This document shows, piece after piece, positions 10,846-22,400 of a stretch of DNA of 64,000 nucleotides. The stretch lies in NCBI GenBank assembly GCA_030762895.1, contig CM061068.1, positions 82,219,840 to 82,283,839 of the forward strand. The letters are read 5' to 3'. The notes beneath the pieces were generated by a model. That model did not search any database. It had not been told where the DNA came from and saw only the letters and a list, made by a program, of their open reading frames with translations. Position 1 is the first letter of the stretch. Each line of letters opens with the position of its first letter. The translations under genes were made by a program, and so were the position numbers. The DNA comes from Sophora flavescens. Lineage: Eukaryota; Streptophyta; Magnoliopsida; Fabales; Fabaceae.

Positions 10846-12324
10846 ATGGATAATCACATATATGGTTACATGCCTAATGTTTACTATGAACCACCACCAT
10901 GCATATATATTTCGGATTTTCTTGGTTTATCGCACTGGTTGCCATGGTTTAGTGGTCTTGCAGGTGAGAATCCGCAGGAGCATCTGAGGGAATTCCAGAT
11001 TGCTTGCTCTATAATGCTGAGACCTGCAGGAATAACAGAAGACCACATCAAGATGGAAGCTTTCCAGTTCTCACTTGAAGGTGCTGCAAGAGATTGGTTG
11101 TATTGTCTTTATGAGAATTCCATCTCAAGCTGGTTTGATTTGAAGGAAGCCTTCCTGTTGAGCTGGGGAAACTATCTAAACCCTTGGTATGGGGACTCAC
11201 AACTGATGTTACCACTGGCACCACCACCGAACCCTCCCCAAGTGACCACCTCTGCATCTTCCGAACCTTCACTAGAGGATTTGTTCAAGCAATTGACTGC
11301 ACAAATGGAAGCAAGTAATCTCGAATTTCAACGGATGATGGAGGCAAGTAATCTTGAATATCAGAGGGGAGAAGCAGAATCTCAGAAGTTGGCCATGCAA
11401 ATTGATCAAATTGTCGCCAACTCGGCTGCAATGCTAACTCCACAGCCCATTGAAGAACTTACAGAGTCACAAGTTATTCTTGAAGATACTTCTGATGATG
11501 ATTGTGATAATATTTCTGTTGATGATGAATTGTGTGTTGAATCCCCTGACTCTAATGCATGTGATGATTGTTATTGTGATGGCACTGCTTTGTGTATATA
11601 CTGTTATGCAGCTTTATTCTGTTCAGGGAACATAGGAAATGAGGATCAGGAGAATCAGGAGGACATCTGCTTCCCCGTGCCTGAGGATAATGAAGAACCT
11701 TTGGGAGTAGATGATTCAATTAAATCAAATGCATCTGTTGAGAGTAATGGGGTGGATGAATTAATTGTTGAATTTCCAGACATTCAGAATTTTACTGATT
11801 CATTTTATTGTGATATATGTACTGACTCTACTAACACTAACCTTTGTGTGGTGTGTGCTGAAATTTCTGCATGTATAGCAGATGATGAATTTGTTCGTGC
11901 AGTGAATGAAGAAAGTGCAGAAAATGAAGCAGCACCAGTAACCCCAGCTAACTGTTTGCCACCTCCCCCTGTGGAACCAAAAGCTCTGGATTTTGCACCC
12001 TTGGATTTTGCACCATGGCCAGTCCAAGAGGTTGAGCCCCACTTCTATTGGAAGGATTTTATTGAGAAAGAGGTCAACCTTGACCCAAGAGGGAGTGAGA
12101 AGTCCGCCGCACTTGGCGAGGTTACCATGACTATCAAGCACTCATCTCCATATAAAGGCTGCAAGTTAGGGAAGCACGGAATGAGCTTCCAGTCTTTGTC
12201 CATCACTTGGGCAAGATGTCGCATACTATGGGATCCGGGAGGATCGTTTCACAATTTGAGCATCCCGTGGCCACTATATCACAGACAATGGGATCCAGGC
12301 GGAAGCTCCTACACTGCCACTTGA
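10846..12324 (+). CDS. W unit 3 gag-like protein, intact (492 aa)
   Basis: The only uninterrupted transposon frame of its length here. Residues about 33-112 form an Athila-like gag domain (ENPQEHLREF, AGITEDHIKMEAF, LEGAARDWLYCL, then W and LKEAFLLSW). A proline/serine linker follows. Then come two adjacent MEASNLEFQRM / MEASNLEYQRG repeats (about 154-174) and an acidic stretch. Two cysteine modules lie at C239-C259 and C322-C343, each of the form CxxC...LCxxCx5C. No canonical CCHC knuckle is present. The C-terminus has a WDPGGS repeat (462-467 and 482-487). The start is the ATG conserved in all three units. Its likely role is virion-like particle formation and packaging of the non-autonomous RNA, with enzymes supplied in trans; that is inferred from family knowledge. 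The function of the cysteine modules is unknown. Confidence 0.8.
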   Translation: MDNHIYGYMPNVYYEPPPCIYISDFLGLSHWLPWFSGLAGENPQEHLREFQIACSIMLRPAGITEDHIKMEAFQFSLEGAARDWLYCLYENSISSWFDLKEAFLLSWGNYLNPWYGDSQLMLPLAPPPNPPQVTTSASSEPSLEDLFKQLTAQMEASNLEFQRMMEASNLEYQRGEAESQKLAMQIDQIVANSAAMLTPQPIEELTESQVILEDTSDDDCDNISVDDELCVESPDSNACDDCYCDGTALCIYCYAALFCSGNIGNEDQENQEDICFPVPEDNEEPLGVDDSIKSNASVESNGVDELIVEFPDIQNFTDSFYCDICTDSTNTNLCVVCAEISACIADDEFVRAVNEESAENEAAPVTPANCLPPPPVEPKALDFAPLDFAPWPVQEVEPHFYWKDFIEKEVNLDPRGSEKSAALGEVTMTIKHSSPYKGCKLGKHGMSFQSLSITWARCRILWDPGGSFHNLSIPWPLYHRQWDPGGSSYTAT

Positions 12325-13765
12325 TCAGGGAGTTCCCTTTCCTTTCCCTCACTCTGATTTTATTGTTATGTTGTTTCATTGGGGACAATGCATGTTTTAA
12401 GTGTGGGGGAGGGAATTAGTTGTAGTTTTTCCTTTTCTTTGAATAAAGCTCCTGAATAATTTGAGAAGCTCAGGAGTATTTGTGTGTTGAGTCTTTTATT
12501 GGCAAGCTTGATTGGTATTTGATTGATGTTGCACAGATTGCTTGCATGATTGATATGTGATGATTCCCCTAGGCTGGAAAATTTTTTGTTTTTGAAAATT
12601 GATCCCCATATGATTGAAACTGAACTTTGAGATTTTGTTATGATGGGATGATTTATGATAAGTTTGGGGTGATAGGAAGCACACACTAGGGATAGAATCT
12701 CTGTCAAGCAATTTGCACATAAATGTCCAGGTGAGGTTTTGAGCCTCCAACATGTTTTAAACTGTGAGAAATCACTTTTGAGTTGCACTTTCCCGAATTT
12801 GCTTGAATCTCCTTATGGTTTGCATGATTATGTGTTTGCTTCAGATGATCTAGGCATTTTCTTTGTAAATAACTACTTAGCCTAAAATAACCAATTCCTA
12901 ATGCATGTTCCCTAGTTAGCCCTTTGAGCCTAATTAGCCTGTTAATTCTTGATAACCTAATGTTATAAGCCCAAAAATCTGGAAAACCATGTTAACCCAA
13001 TCTTAGGATTAGGAGAGCATGGAATCTTAGAATGGGTGCAAGAAACTAAAGTTTGGGGTGGCCGCAAGGTGTAATATGTTGTTTGGGATTGAGAAGAAAA
13101 GAAAAATAGAAAAAGAAAAAAAAATTTAAAAGTGCAAAAATGCCAAAAAAGGCTGGTTGAATTAAAAGGCTGTAGTCACCCAAAGCATAATGAAAAATGA
13201 GAAAAGGAACTTGAGTGGAATTTCAAAGTGTAAATAATGTTCATGCTCTCTTAGTTCCTAGGGTCCTCAGCCTAGTTCCTTTGTATATCCTACCCTTAGC
13301 CAGGCCCCATTACAACCCATAAAAGACCTTCTGATGTTGCTTGCATGTTTTCTGTGGGAATCATTTTGAGATGAAAATCAAATTTATGGGAAGTGCTCTT
13401 AAAAGTGAAACTGAGTGAATTGTTGATAACCTAGACACAAACTGAGCGATTGAGTGAAACACAAATTTCCCTTGTGAGGAAGGCAGTTGTTTAAATTTGG
13501 TGATCTCCCTTTTTTGTGTAACTTGGATCCCCTGCTTAGATTAATGATTGTTTGAATGATGAAATTCTTAATTGTTTGGAATAAATGATTGTGGGGATTA
13601 CTTTGTTTGAAAGGGGGGAACATTGAAGGAAAAATCATTTTGTTGAATTGCTTGAAATCTGCGCGAAAGTTGATTGAATCTTTGAGCTTGCCAGGTCTTG
13701 AGTCTTTTTGAGTTTTTAAGTTTTAGTTTGCTTAAGGACAAGCAAAGTTTAAGTTTGGGGTATTT
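12325..13765 (+). other. W unit 3 non-coding 3' region and polypurine tract
   Basis: Homologous to 3638-5092, with a shorter A-rich run near 13110. The polypurine tract at 13744-13765 precedes LTR-4. Confidence 0.7.
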
Positions 13766-15046
13766 TGATGAGCCTCTGTTTAACTGGTTTTATAACTAGT
13801 AAAGACCATGGCTTTGTGCTAATTTTATATCATTTTCACCCAAATTAGACTTGATTGTCCTTAAGTAGCATTTTGAGTCTGTAAAGTATTTTTAGGTTAA
13901 TTTAGTTGATTTAGAGTTAAATAAAATACTTATGTTATTTCTTGTTTTCAGGTTAATAAAAAGAAATAATTCTGGTTCGCCCCGCGAAGGATATCTCGCG
14001 TCGCGAGTCACCAAGCCCAGAAAGTCAGAGACGATCACGGTTTACCCGTGTTGAAGGTCACGGCTGTGGCAGTTTTGAAGTTGAAGAGTCTCGCCTCGCG
14101 AGCATCCATTCGCCTCGCGAGCCTGGAAGTCAGAAAGCATCACGGTTGGCCCCGAATGTTCATAACGGGCGTAATAAGAAGACTCTGCAGTGCCTCGCCT
14201 CGCGAAGGTGTGTTCGCCCTGCGAGAATACCAAAGGTTGCAGACTGTTCATAAGATTCGCGTCGCGAGATGTGCTTCGCCTCGCGATCCAGCGAAATCCA
14301 GAAAGTGTATTTAAGCGTTTTAGACAGAACTGATGAGGGGGCTGTTCGAGGCTAGTCAGTTTTGGCTAGTTTCTGAGCTGGTTTTTATTCTTTTGTTTTT
14401 CTTTTAGTTTAGATGGTTGTTTTACTTTTGTAATGGAGAGCTAGTCTCCTAGATTAATCTACTGTGATTGGTTTCCATTTACATTTGAGGTTCTGTAATT
14501 CCTGTTTTCACTTAATTTTCTCTTTTCAATACGATGCTATATGTTTCTGTTTGCTTAATTCAGGAGTGTATAGTGTTGTGTTGATTGATTTCGGTGATAT
14601 TATGTTCCTATAAATAATCGCGTTTGCTTAATTCGCGTGTGTTCAATCATGTTTGCTTAGTTCATGAGGGCTTAACCCCGTTTGCTTAATTCGGGAATAG
14701 GAACATATATCTGCAGTAGTGGTTTCGCTTGTAAATTGTTGCTACAACCGGGAGGGGATTAGAATCTGCTTAGGGCTTGGATTTATATGAACCAATGATA
14801 GTGGGAAACCAAGAACAGTAGGTTAATCGTTTCTTAGCATATTTGTTAATCTTTTAACTGCTCTGTTTTTATTGTTTTGTTTTCTTTATTTTATTAGCAT
14901 TCACTCCAAAACCCCCCAGAACTAATTTTCTGTTAATAATAACAACGCCTAAGAGTCCTTGAGAGACGACATCCGAGTTGTCGCTTCCCTATCTGCATTA
15001 TTTTGTAAACGCTCGTTCTTTTTGGCGCGTGGCAACAGCGCGGCCA
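13766..15046 (+). repeat. W LTR-4 (outer)
   Basis: 1281 bp, ends in GGCCA. It shares the outer haplotype with LTR-1 at all three diagnostic sites. It is followed directly by the AAACT target copy and then by leader sequence of element A. Confidence 0.9.
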
Positions 15047-15051
15047 AAACT
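15047..15051. repeat. Right target-site duplication (AAACT) of the W array
   Basis: Matches 740-744 exactly. Joining 739 to 15047 restores a continuous leader for element A. Confidence 0.85.
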
Positions 15052-15170
15052 CACCACAAACAATATCATTTCTTCCAAAAATAATGTCAAAAGCACACAA
15101 AGAACACACAACACAAAGACAGACCTAAACCAAAACCCTTACAGACTCGACAAGCTCTGATATCAAATAA
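15052..15170 (-). other. Leader of element A with Met-type primer site
   Basis: Short non-coding leader between A's LTR and its gag start. At 15154-15165 the minus strand reads TGATATCAGAGC. This is one base from the standard plant initiator-Met primer site TGGTATCAGAGC and lies five bases from the LTR end at 15171. Confidence 0.75.
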
Positions 15171-16840
15171 TGTAACACCCTTCTCGGGCGCTACATTGTC
15201 TGTGACATTTCTATTTTATAAGACTGAGTTAAGCGGAAAATAAATGTTTTACCAAAAATCGGGTTTACTTTCTTTTTTCTTTTCACTTTCTCAAATAATA
15301 CCATACAAACTTTTTAACATATAACATCAATATTATACAATCATTCCCAAGTACGAACAGTCTTACATATTCAGAAGATGGTGGAAATACCAACCCCAGT
15401 AAATAACAATAGACTGGAAATATGTTTATAATAATAATATCTTTAGAGACATAGCTCCATAAAATATAACATAGACACGAGACTGGCCAGACATAAAATA
15501 CTGAGAAAAATCCATTATACTAAAACCCTCGAGACTGTGTCCATGTCTCCAAGTACGCTCAAACTCCAGTGGTGTGTGATGGAGAAACAGTGTTGTCGCC
15601 ATCTTCGTCCAACGTAAGATTGAAAACATCAAACCAGAAAATACATAAATGAGGTGAGATTTCCGTTCATCTTACACTAAACGCGGACATGCAGTGGTAC
15701 GACACACAGGTACGTACCAATATCATTAAACAGTTATATCATCCATCAGAAATAATAGTGTTTCACAACAGCATAATCACAGTGCATCGTGTTCCCTAGA
15801 TAAGAGACATCTAAGGCTCGAGGAATGACCTCTGATTTCCTATACCATGGTTTTAACAAAAAGTCGGAGAGAATGGTTCGGAGGATTGTTCCGGAGTACA
15901 CCAGCCTTGGGTAATAAAATGTGTCAACAGTCATCATCGTGCACATAGACTTTTTCGGGAACATCCCACACTACCAGAAAATACATAGTGTCTAGTAGAG
16001 TATGTCGGTGTATTGCAAGATCACCATGCCACAGAAGAGTAACCAACTGGGTCTATATGAGTATTTCATACCCCGACACCCCCAAGCATCAATAGATCGT
16101 CACTTTGAAATTCGCACCTGCATTAAAGTGTTAGCTCAATCTCCTAGGAACAATGACCTTACAGAACATAGTTTCACTATGTGTTTAGGTAAACTTTGCC
16201 GGAAATGCGTTTTTCTCGTGTATCCAATGGATGACATCGTGATTCCTTCGGAATTCTTTCAGCGTACTGTAACAAATGTTAGATGTCCTTAAGTTCGAAT
16301 CACCGGTACTTAATCATCAAGCTAAAGTTCTCAAGTAACCTTTCATCTTTGTGCAAAGTTTTCTTAAAATACTTGATTACAAAACCTAGCACATTATGAG
16401 ATTGGAACACAGGTCCAATTATTTATTTCTCTGTACTTTTCTAGTTGAGCCTTTTTTCTTTGGCTTTTAATAAAACAAATCATTCTGAGTCCATTAAATA
16501 TTATGGAATCTGGATAATGAATTATCCATACTTTATGACATAAGGTCGTGTTCCACCCCACGTAATAAATTATTACGTTCGTATTTTCACTAAGTCATTC
16601 TTGACTTAGGTGTTTACATTTTACAGTAAAATCTCGTCTTTGAAGACTAAAATTCTTTTGGATTAAAACCAAAACCTTTATATAAGATCAAATCCATTTT
16701 CAATAATAATTTCCATCAAAGATACTTAGGTATCAAATTATCTAAAGCATTTTCTCGAAAATCCTTAAAATGTTTAACGACGGTTTTGCCGCTTTTCACT
16801 GAATATAGGCCCCAAAGCCATATTTTTGAAAACATGGTTA
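15171..16840 (-). repeat. 5' LTR of element A, proximal part (split by copia)
   Basis: On the plus strand it begins TGTAACACCC, the complement of the LTR 3' end, next to the primer site. It runs to the copia insertion point. Sequence resumes at 32046 and ends at 34179. Copies of the same LTR family lie at 34247-35836/55453-57965, 35837-39586, 39587-40023 and 54589-55447. Short open frames inside are not conserved. Confidence 0.85.
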
Positions 16841-17139
16841 TGAAATAGACAACTATAAACATGAGAAGGGGGGTTGAATTGTGTTTATCAGAATTTAATC
16901 AAAGTTGAAATCTTTTCACAAACAGAAAGCTAGCTTTGGACGAGTGGAAGAATACAGGATGGACGGGTGACTATTGCACACACACCACTAGACAGATGAA
17001 AGAAAAACTAAAGCAATTAAAGAGTTTAAGGGAAGAGAGATTGACTCGGTGATTTATCCTGGTTCACTCTTCAAATCAAAGAGCTACGTCCAGTCCTTGG
17101 CAGCACCAAGATTTATCCACTATAACTGATAAGGTTACA

Positions 17140-17258
17140 GACTCAAGTATTATTTGCATACCTAGCCTCTTCAGGCACAAGACAAGTATTATTTGCACAC
17201 CTAGCCTCTTCAGGCTCAAGACAAGTATTGTTTTCACACCTAGCCTCTTCAGGCTCAC
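17140..17258. repeat. 39-bp tandem repeat in copia LTR (three copies)
   Basis: Units contain CACACCTAGCCTCTTCAGG. The partner LTR has four units at 30361-30515, which accounts for most of the LTR length difference. Confidence 0.8.
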
Positions 17259-18002
17259 TTAGGTTTGTTTGAGAGATTTGGTTTGTAATAAATACAATTT
17301 CTCACAGGCAGATCTTTCACTAACACTCAGAGAGTGGTTTAAATGTAAGGCTCAAGAAAGTCTGCGTAATAACTTCAAAATGATTGAAGAATAAAGAATA
17401 AAAGAATGAATAAATAAATGCTCAGAGTAATGACGTTTTTAATGCAATGTGTATTCTATTTTCTTCACCTTCAATGCCTTCTATATTTATGGTCTTCGAG
17501 CATTTAGGATCTGTTAGAGACATCCTCTCAGATGTTGGCTTCAAGCAGAACTTCATTAATTGCAATAGAGTCATTCTGAGTAGTCATTAATGCAATAGAG
17601 TCGTTCTGGGCAGCCATTAATGCAATAGAGTTGTTGGTTGTACTCTAACATGAAGGATCATGGCTTTATTCATCGTGCTACAGCCATATCAAAGTTGAGC
17701 AATGTGCTTTTTGTACTTTGCTGAGTACACTTCCCTTTTTGTGTAAGGACCAGAGGTACTAGGAAATAAAGCACGTTGGAAGCATTCTTTAACTGGTCTT
17801 TGGTTCTGATTATCCAAGGTTGCTTGAGAGAGTAGCTTCTGACTTTTCTTGATAATCGTGAAACTGAGTAGGAGGGAAGGCTTCAAGTCTCTTTCTGGTT
17901 CTTGAACCAAGATTCTGATAATCCTTAAAGAATTCGCGATCATAAGATAAGTGCTTCCATCTTGAAAATAATCACGTCTATCTAGTCATTTGAGTTTTCA
18001 TT

Positions 18003-18652
18003 CGGTCTAGTAGACGAGCTCCATATTAAGGACTTAGCAAGTCCAAAGACTAGTGGACAAGCGCTTCTGTCACCTTTAGTGGATGAGCACTTCTGTTACT
18101 TTTAGTGGACGAGAGCTTCTATCACCTTTAATGGACGAGAGCCTCTGTTAGTCTGGTGGACGAGAGTCTCAGTTACTCTGGTAGATGGAAACATTCTGAC
18201 CATAATGGACGAGCACCATTTTCCACGTCATTGGACGTGCATTGCTGATACTTTATTGGACGAGCTCAAAGTGATTCCTTAATGGACGAGCTCCATCTGA
18301 TTCCTTAATGGAAGAGCTCCATCTGCCACGTCATTGGACGGACCTTTCTGATACCTCACTGGACGGTCTTTTCTGATATTTTGATGGACGCGCTATTCTG
18401 ATACTTTGATGGACGCGCTCCAAGTGTCACGTCATTGGACGGATACTTTTTATACCTCACTGGACGGGTTTTGATACTTTGAGTAGACGCTGCCTTATGA
18501 TACTTTTAGTGGACGTGGCCTTCTGATATTTTTATTGGACGCGGGTTTCTTTCTCTTGTGTTTTGGACGTGTGCTTCAAACACTACAGTGTTGGATGTCT
18601 GCTTGTTACACTTTGTTGGACGTCTGCTTGTTTCACTTTGTTCGACGTCTGA
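18003..18652. repeat. Degenerate GGACGAG/GGACG minisatellite in copia LTR
   Basis: More than 20 imperfect units of roughly 25-30 bp, each with TGGACG followed by AGC/CGC and a T-rich spacer (for example TTAGTGGACGAGAGCTTC). Present in the same form in the other LTR at 31262-31912. Confidence 0.75.
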
Positions 18653-18785
18653 TTCTATTTTTTTTAATCTGCACACTTAATAGATAGGTTAGCAACCAAT
18701 ATGAAGGTTAATTAAATCATTAACCAATGTTTATTTTTCATCAAAACTTAGGGAAATGCATATCAAACATTTTAGAGACTTAACA

Positions 18786-19235
18786 ATCTCCCCCTTTTTT
18801 ATGATGACAAACATTGAGATGATTTAATGAACCTCAGAAAATATCAACAAAGAAAATAGAATATATAGACAGGTTGAAATTTTCTTAAGTGAACAGGTCA
18901 TATCATATTCATTCTCCCATTCTATTTCTCCCACCATTCTCCCTATTCATTTCTCCCTTTCGCTGAAATTTTCTTAAGTGAACAGGTCATATCATATTCA
19001 TTCTCCCATTCTATTTCTCCCACCATTCTCCTTATTCATTTCTCCCTTTCTCCCCCTTTTGTCAACATCAAAAAGGGTTATCAAGTTTTATTTAAGTGTT
19101 TTATCAAAAAGGGTTAGACATACTCCACTTAAACTATTGTATCATTACTCCCCCTGAACTAATGCTTAGTTGAAAGAACATGTATATAGGAGTAATGACA
19201 GATTTATCACGCATGACACTTAACATTCAGACATG
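18786..19235 (-). other. Copia polypurine tract and 3' untranslated region
   Basis: The complement of ATCTCCCCCTTTTTT at 18786-18800 is the polypurine tract. A 91-bp direct duplication lies at about 18884-19055 (GAAATTTTCTTAAGTGAACAGG in both copies). No coding sequence is visible; SIRE-type env is absent. Confidence 0.7.
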
Positions 19236-22033
19236 TCATTCAACAATGCAATGCATGTTTAGATTATCTCTAATAAATAAAAACCTTTCTTCTGCGAGGG
19301 GTTTAGTGAAAATATCAGCCCATTGATTTTCAGTTTTAACAAACTTAATATCAAACATGCCTTTTTGAACATAATCCCTAATGAAATGATGTTTGATTTC
19401 AATATGCTTAGCCTTAGAATGCTGAATTGGATTTTTAGTTAAGCATATAGAACTGGAATTATCACACCATACAGATATGTTATGTTCATAAATAGAGTAA
19501 TCCTCAAGTTGATGTTTTACCCATAAGAGTTGAGAGCAGCAACTAGCAGTAGAGATGTATTCTGCTTCAGCAGTAGACAAGGCAATGGTTGTCTGCCTCT
19601 TGCTTGACCATGAGACTAAACTTGCTCCAATGAAGTGACAACCTCCACTGGTGCTTTTTCTTTCTATTCCGTCTCCAGCAAAATCAGCATCACAATATCC
19701 CACTAACCTGTATTCTTTTGATCTTAAATACAGCAAACCAAGATTAGTAGTTCCAAGCAAATATCTAAATATTCTTTTTACAGCCTTAAGATGAGATTCT
19801 CTAGGATCATATTGGAATCTAGCACACATACACACACTAAATTGAATGTCAGGTCTGCTTGAAGTTAATTACAGTAGAGAGCCAATCATACCTCTGTAGA
19901 CAGTTTGATCTACCTTTTTACCTTCATCATCTTTGCTTAGTTTTGCATTGGGTTGCATAGGGGTTTTCATGAGCTTTGCATTTTCCATTTTGTATTTCTT
20001 GAGTATCTCCTTGGTATATTTTTGTTGATGAATGTAAATTCCATCACTTGTCTGCTTGATTTGTAATCCAAGGAAGAACTTCAATTCTCCCATCATGCTC
20101 ATCTCAAATTCAGCTTGCATTAGATTTGAAAATTCCTTTCATAGCTTTTCATTAGTTGCTCCAAAAATAATATCATCAACATATATTTGAACTATAATAA
20201 AGTTCTCTTTAGAGCATTTTTTTAACAGAGAGGTGTCTACTTGTCCTCTAGTAAAATTATTATGCATGAGAAAAGAACTGAGTCTATCATACCATGCTCT
20301 AGGTGCTTGTTTCAAACCATATAATGCCTTTTTAAGTTTGAAAACGTGATCTGGTTTATCAGTATCCTCAAAACCAGGGGGTTGTTTAACATACACTTCT
20401 TCTTCAATTATACCATTTAGAAAAACACTTTTTACATCCATTTGAAATAGGGTAATTTGGTGTTGTACAACATATGACATTAAAATGCGTATGGCTTCTA
20501 TTCTAGCTACAGGTGCAAAGGTTTCAGTATAATCAATACCTTCTTGTTGGTTATAGCCTTGAGCTACTAACCTTGCTTTATTTCTGACAACTTTACCATC
20601 TTCATCTAATTTGTTTCTGAAGACCGCTTGTTCCAATAACTGACTTGTTTTTAGGCTTAGAGACAAGAGTCCAGACATCATTTCTGGTGAATTGGTTAAG
20701 TTCTTCTTGCATAGCAAGAATCCAGCTTTCATCCTCAAGAGCTTCTTCAATGCGTTTAGGCTCCAAATCTGAAATAAAGGCCACATTGCTTGATTCTCTT
20801 AATGTGGATCTGGTTCTTACTCCTTCAGAAGGACTTCCAATAATAAGATCCTTAGGATGATGAGTGTTGAACTTCCAATCACTTTTGAGATCATCACGAA
20901 GATCTTGACTTGTCTGCTGATTGGTCTGTTCCACTTGTCTTTCAGCCTCAGTCACAGGTTCTGTTTTGGTTAGATCTGGTTGTTGACTTTCTGGCTTGTT
21001 TATATCAAGACCTGCAAGATCATCTTCTAGATCTGATAGTTCTTTATCAGTCTTTAAACCATCATTGAATTTAGCATGAACATATTCTTCAATAATACAA
21101 GTTCTTGAATTGTAAACTCTAAAAGCCTTGGACTTTTTAGAATAACCTACAAAAATACCTTTATCTACCTTAGAATCAAATTTTCCAAGATTATCTTTGG
21201 TATTCAGAATAAAACATTCACATCCAAAAGCATGAAAATAAGATATGTTGGGGCTTTTTCCTTTCCACAATTCATAAGGAGTCCTTTTTAGAAAAGGCCT
21301 AATAAGTATTCTGTTTTGTACATAGCAAGCAGTGTTTACAGCTTCTGCCCAGAAGTACTTGGGGAGATTATTTTCATTGAGCATAGATCTAGCCATCTCT
21401 TGCAGAGATATGTTCTTTCTCTCAACCACTCCATTTTACTGTGGAGTTCTAGGTGCAGAGAAATTATGAGATATTCCATTCTCCTCACAGAACTGTCTAA
21501 ACTGCTCATTTTCAAATTCTCCCCCATGATCACTTCTAAGGGTAGAAATACAGAAACCCTGCTCATTTTGTACTCTTTTGCAGAATACTGAGAAAACCTT
21601 AAAAGACTCATCCTTGTGTGTTAGGAAGAGTACCCATGTGTATCTAGAATAGTCATCAACTATGACAAATCCATATTTTCTTCCAGCCAGGCTGGCAACA
21701 CTAACTGGTCCAAACAGATCCATATGTAACAACTGAAGAGGTCTAGAGGTTGATACTTGGTTTTTAGATTTGAAACTTGATTTTATCTGTTTACCTCTCT
21801 GACATGCATCACACAAGACATCTTTCTTAAAGCTAATATCAGACAATCCTCTCACGAGATTATTCCTTTTTAATTCAGAAATTAGTTTCATACTAGCATA
21901 TCCTAGTTTCTTATGCCATAACCAACTTTCATCCTCTTTAGACATCAGACAGGTTACACTTTGATCTGAGAGATCAGACAGTTCAATCTTATAAAGATTT
22001 TGTTGCCTTTTAGCTGAAAAGAAGGTTTTACGT
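19236..22033 (-). pseudogene. Copia pol: integrase, reverse transcriptase, RNase H (broken)
   Basis: In minus-strand order: GAG-pre-integrase region with WLWHKKLGYASM, integrase core (MDLFGP, LRSDHGGEFEN), reverse transcriptase (FAPVARIEAIR, FQMDVKSVFLNG, active-site YVDDIIF), and RNase H (CDADFAGD, STAEAEYI, HIEIKHHF, ADIFTKPL). Breaks are a TAA in the integrase where PQQNG is expected (21436-21438), a 2-bp loss in the RWVFRNK motif near 20634, a TGA at 20139-20141 and a TAA at 19869-19871. The N-terminal end is cut by the CACTA insertion; reading resumes at 27961 in the protease. Confidence 0.9.
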
Positions 22034-22400
22034 CACTAGTGCAATAAGTGCTTTTTACGTCAGTTAAAATTGATTTTTTACGTCAGAATACTGACTGACG
22101 TAAATACAGCTGACGTTAATAGTTACTATTTTAACGTCAGTTGAGAACTGACGTTAAATATAACACTATTAACGTCAGTTCCTTAACAAAACCGACGTTA
22201 AAATAAAACTATTAACGTCAGTTCTTTAATACAACGGACGTTGATTTTGTTAAAACTAACGTCAGTTGTTTTAAAGAACTGACGTTAAAGTTTTAATTTT
22301 AACGTCAGTTGTAATAAACAACTGACGTTAATAGAGTACTGTATATTTTATAAAATACTATTAACGCCGCTTGTTTGATACAACCGACGTTAATAAGTTT
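22034..22400. repeat. CACTA left terminal and subterminal repeats
   Basis: Terminal CACTAGTG followed by alternating ACGTCAG and CTGACGT words that pair into hairpins. Such arrays are the usual TnpA-binding region of this superfamily. Confidence 0.75.

Larger units (their letters stand above)
745..15046 (+). mobile_element. W: tandem array of three gag-only LTR retrotransposon units sharing four LTRs
   Basis: The structure is LTR-internal-LTR-internal-LTR-internal-LTR with periods of 4348, 4345 and 4328 bp (LTR starts at 745, 5093, 9438, 13766). Each internal region has a primer site matching the 3' end of tRNA-Asp, one gag-like reading frame of 493 codons including the stop, about 1.4 kb of non-coding DNA, and a polypurine tract before the next LTR. 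There is no protease, reverse transcriptase, RNase H or integrase. This is the structure of the known TR-GAG class of non-autonomous elements. Gag type and primer site point to an Athila-like autonomous partner. A single AAACT target duplication flanks the entire array, so it is either one insertion expanded by LTR-LTR unequal exchange or a concatemer insertion. Confidence 0.9.
16841..18785 (-). repeat. Copia 3' LTR
   Basis: Minus-strand sense starts TGTTAAGTCTC and ends CTATTTCA. It contains three copies of a roughly 39-bp AAGTATT...CTTCAGG repeat at 17140-17258 and a GGACGAG minisatellite at about 18003-18652. Six differences from the other LTR occur in the first 120 bp. Confidence 0.88.

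Noticed and set aside
12366..12788. 140-residue antisense frame in the W 3' region, present in all three units
   Set aside because: It is conserved only because the units are near-identical copies, is antisense to the element, and has no domain or codon signature.
16002..16292. 96-residue frame in the LTR of A
   Set aside because: The corresponding region in B is broken differently and no domain is present.
22034..22400. Regularly spaced short repeats that could suggest a CRISPR array
   Set aside because: Units are inverted pairs with AT-rich loops at a transposon terminus in a plant genome; there are no uniform repeats or spacers.
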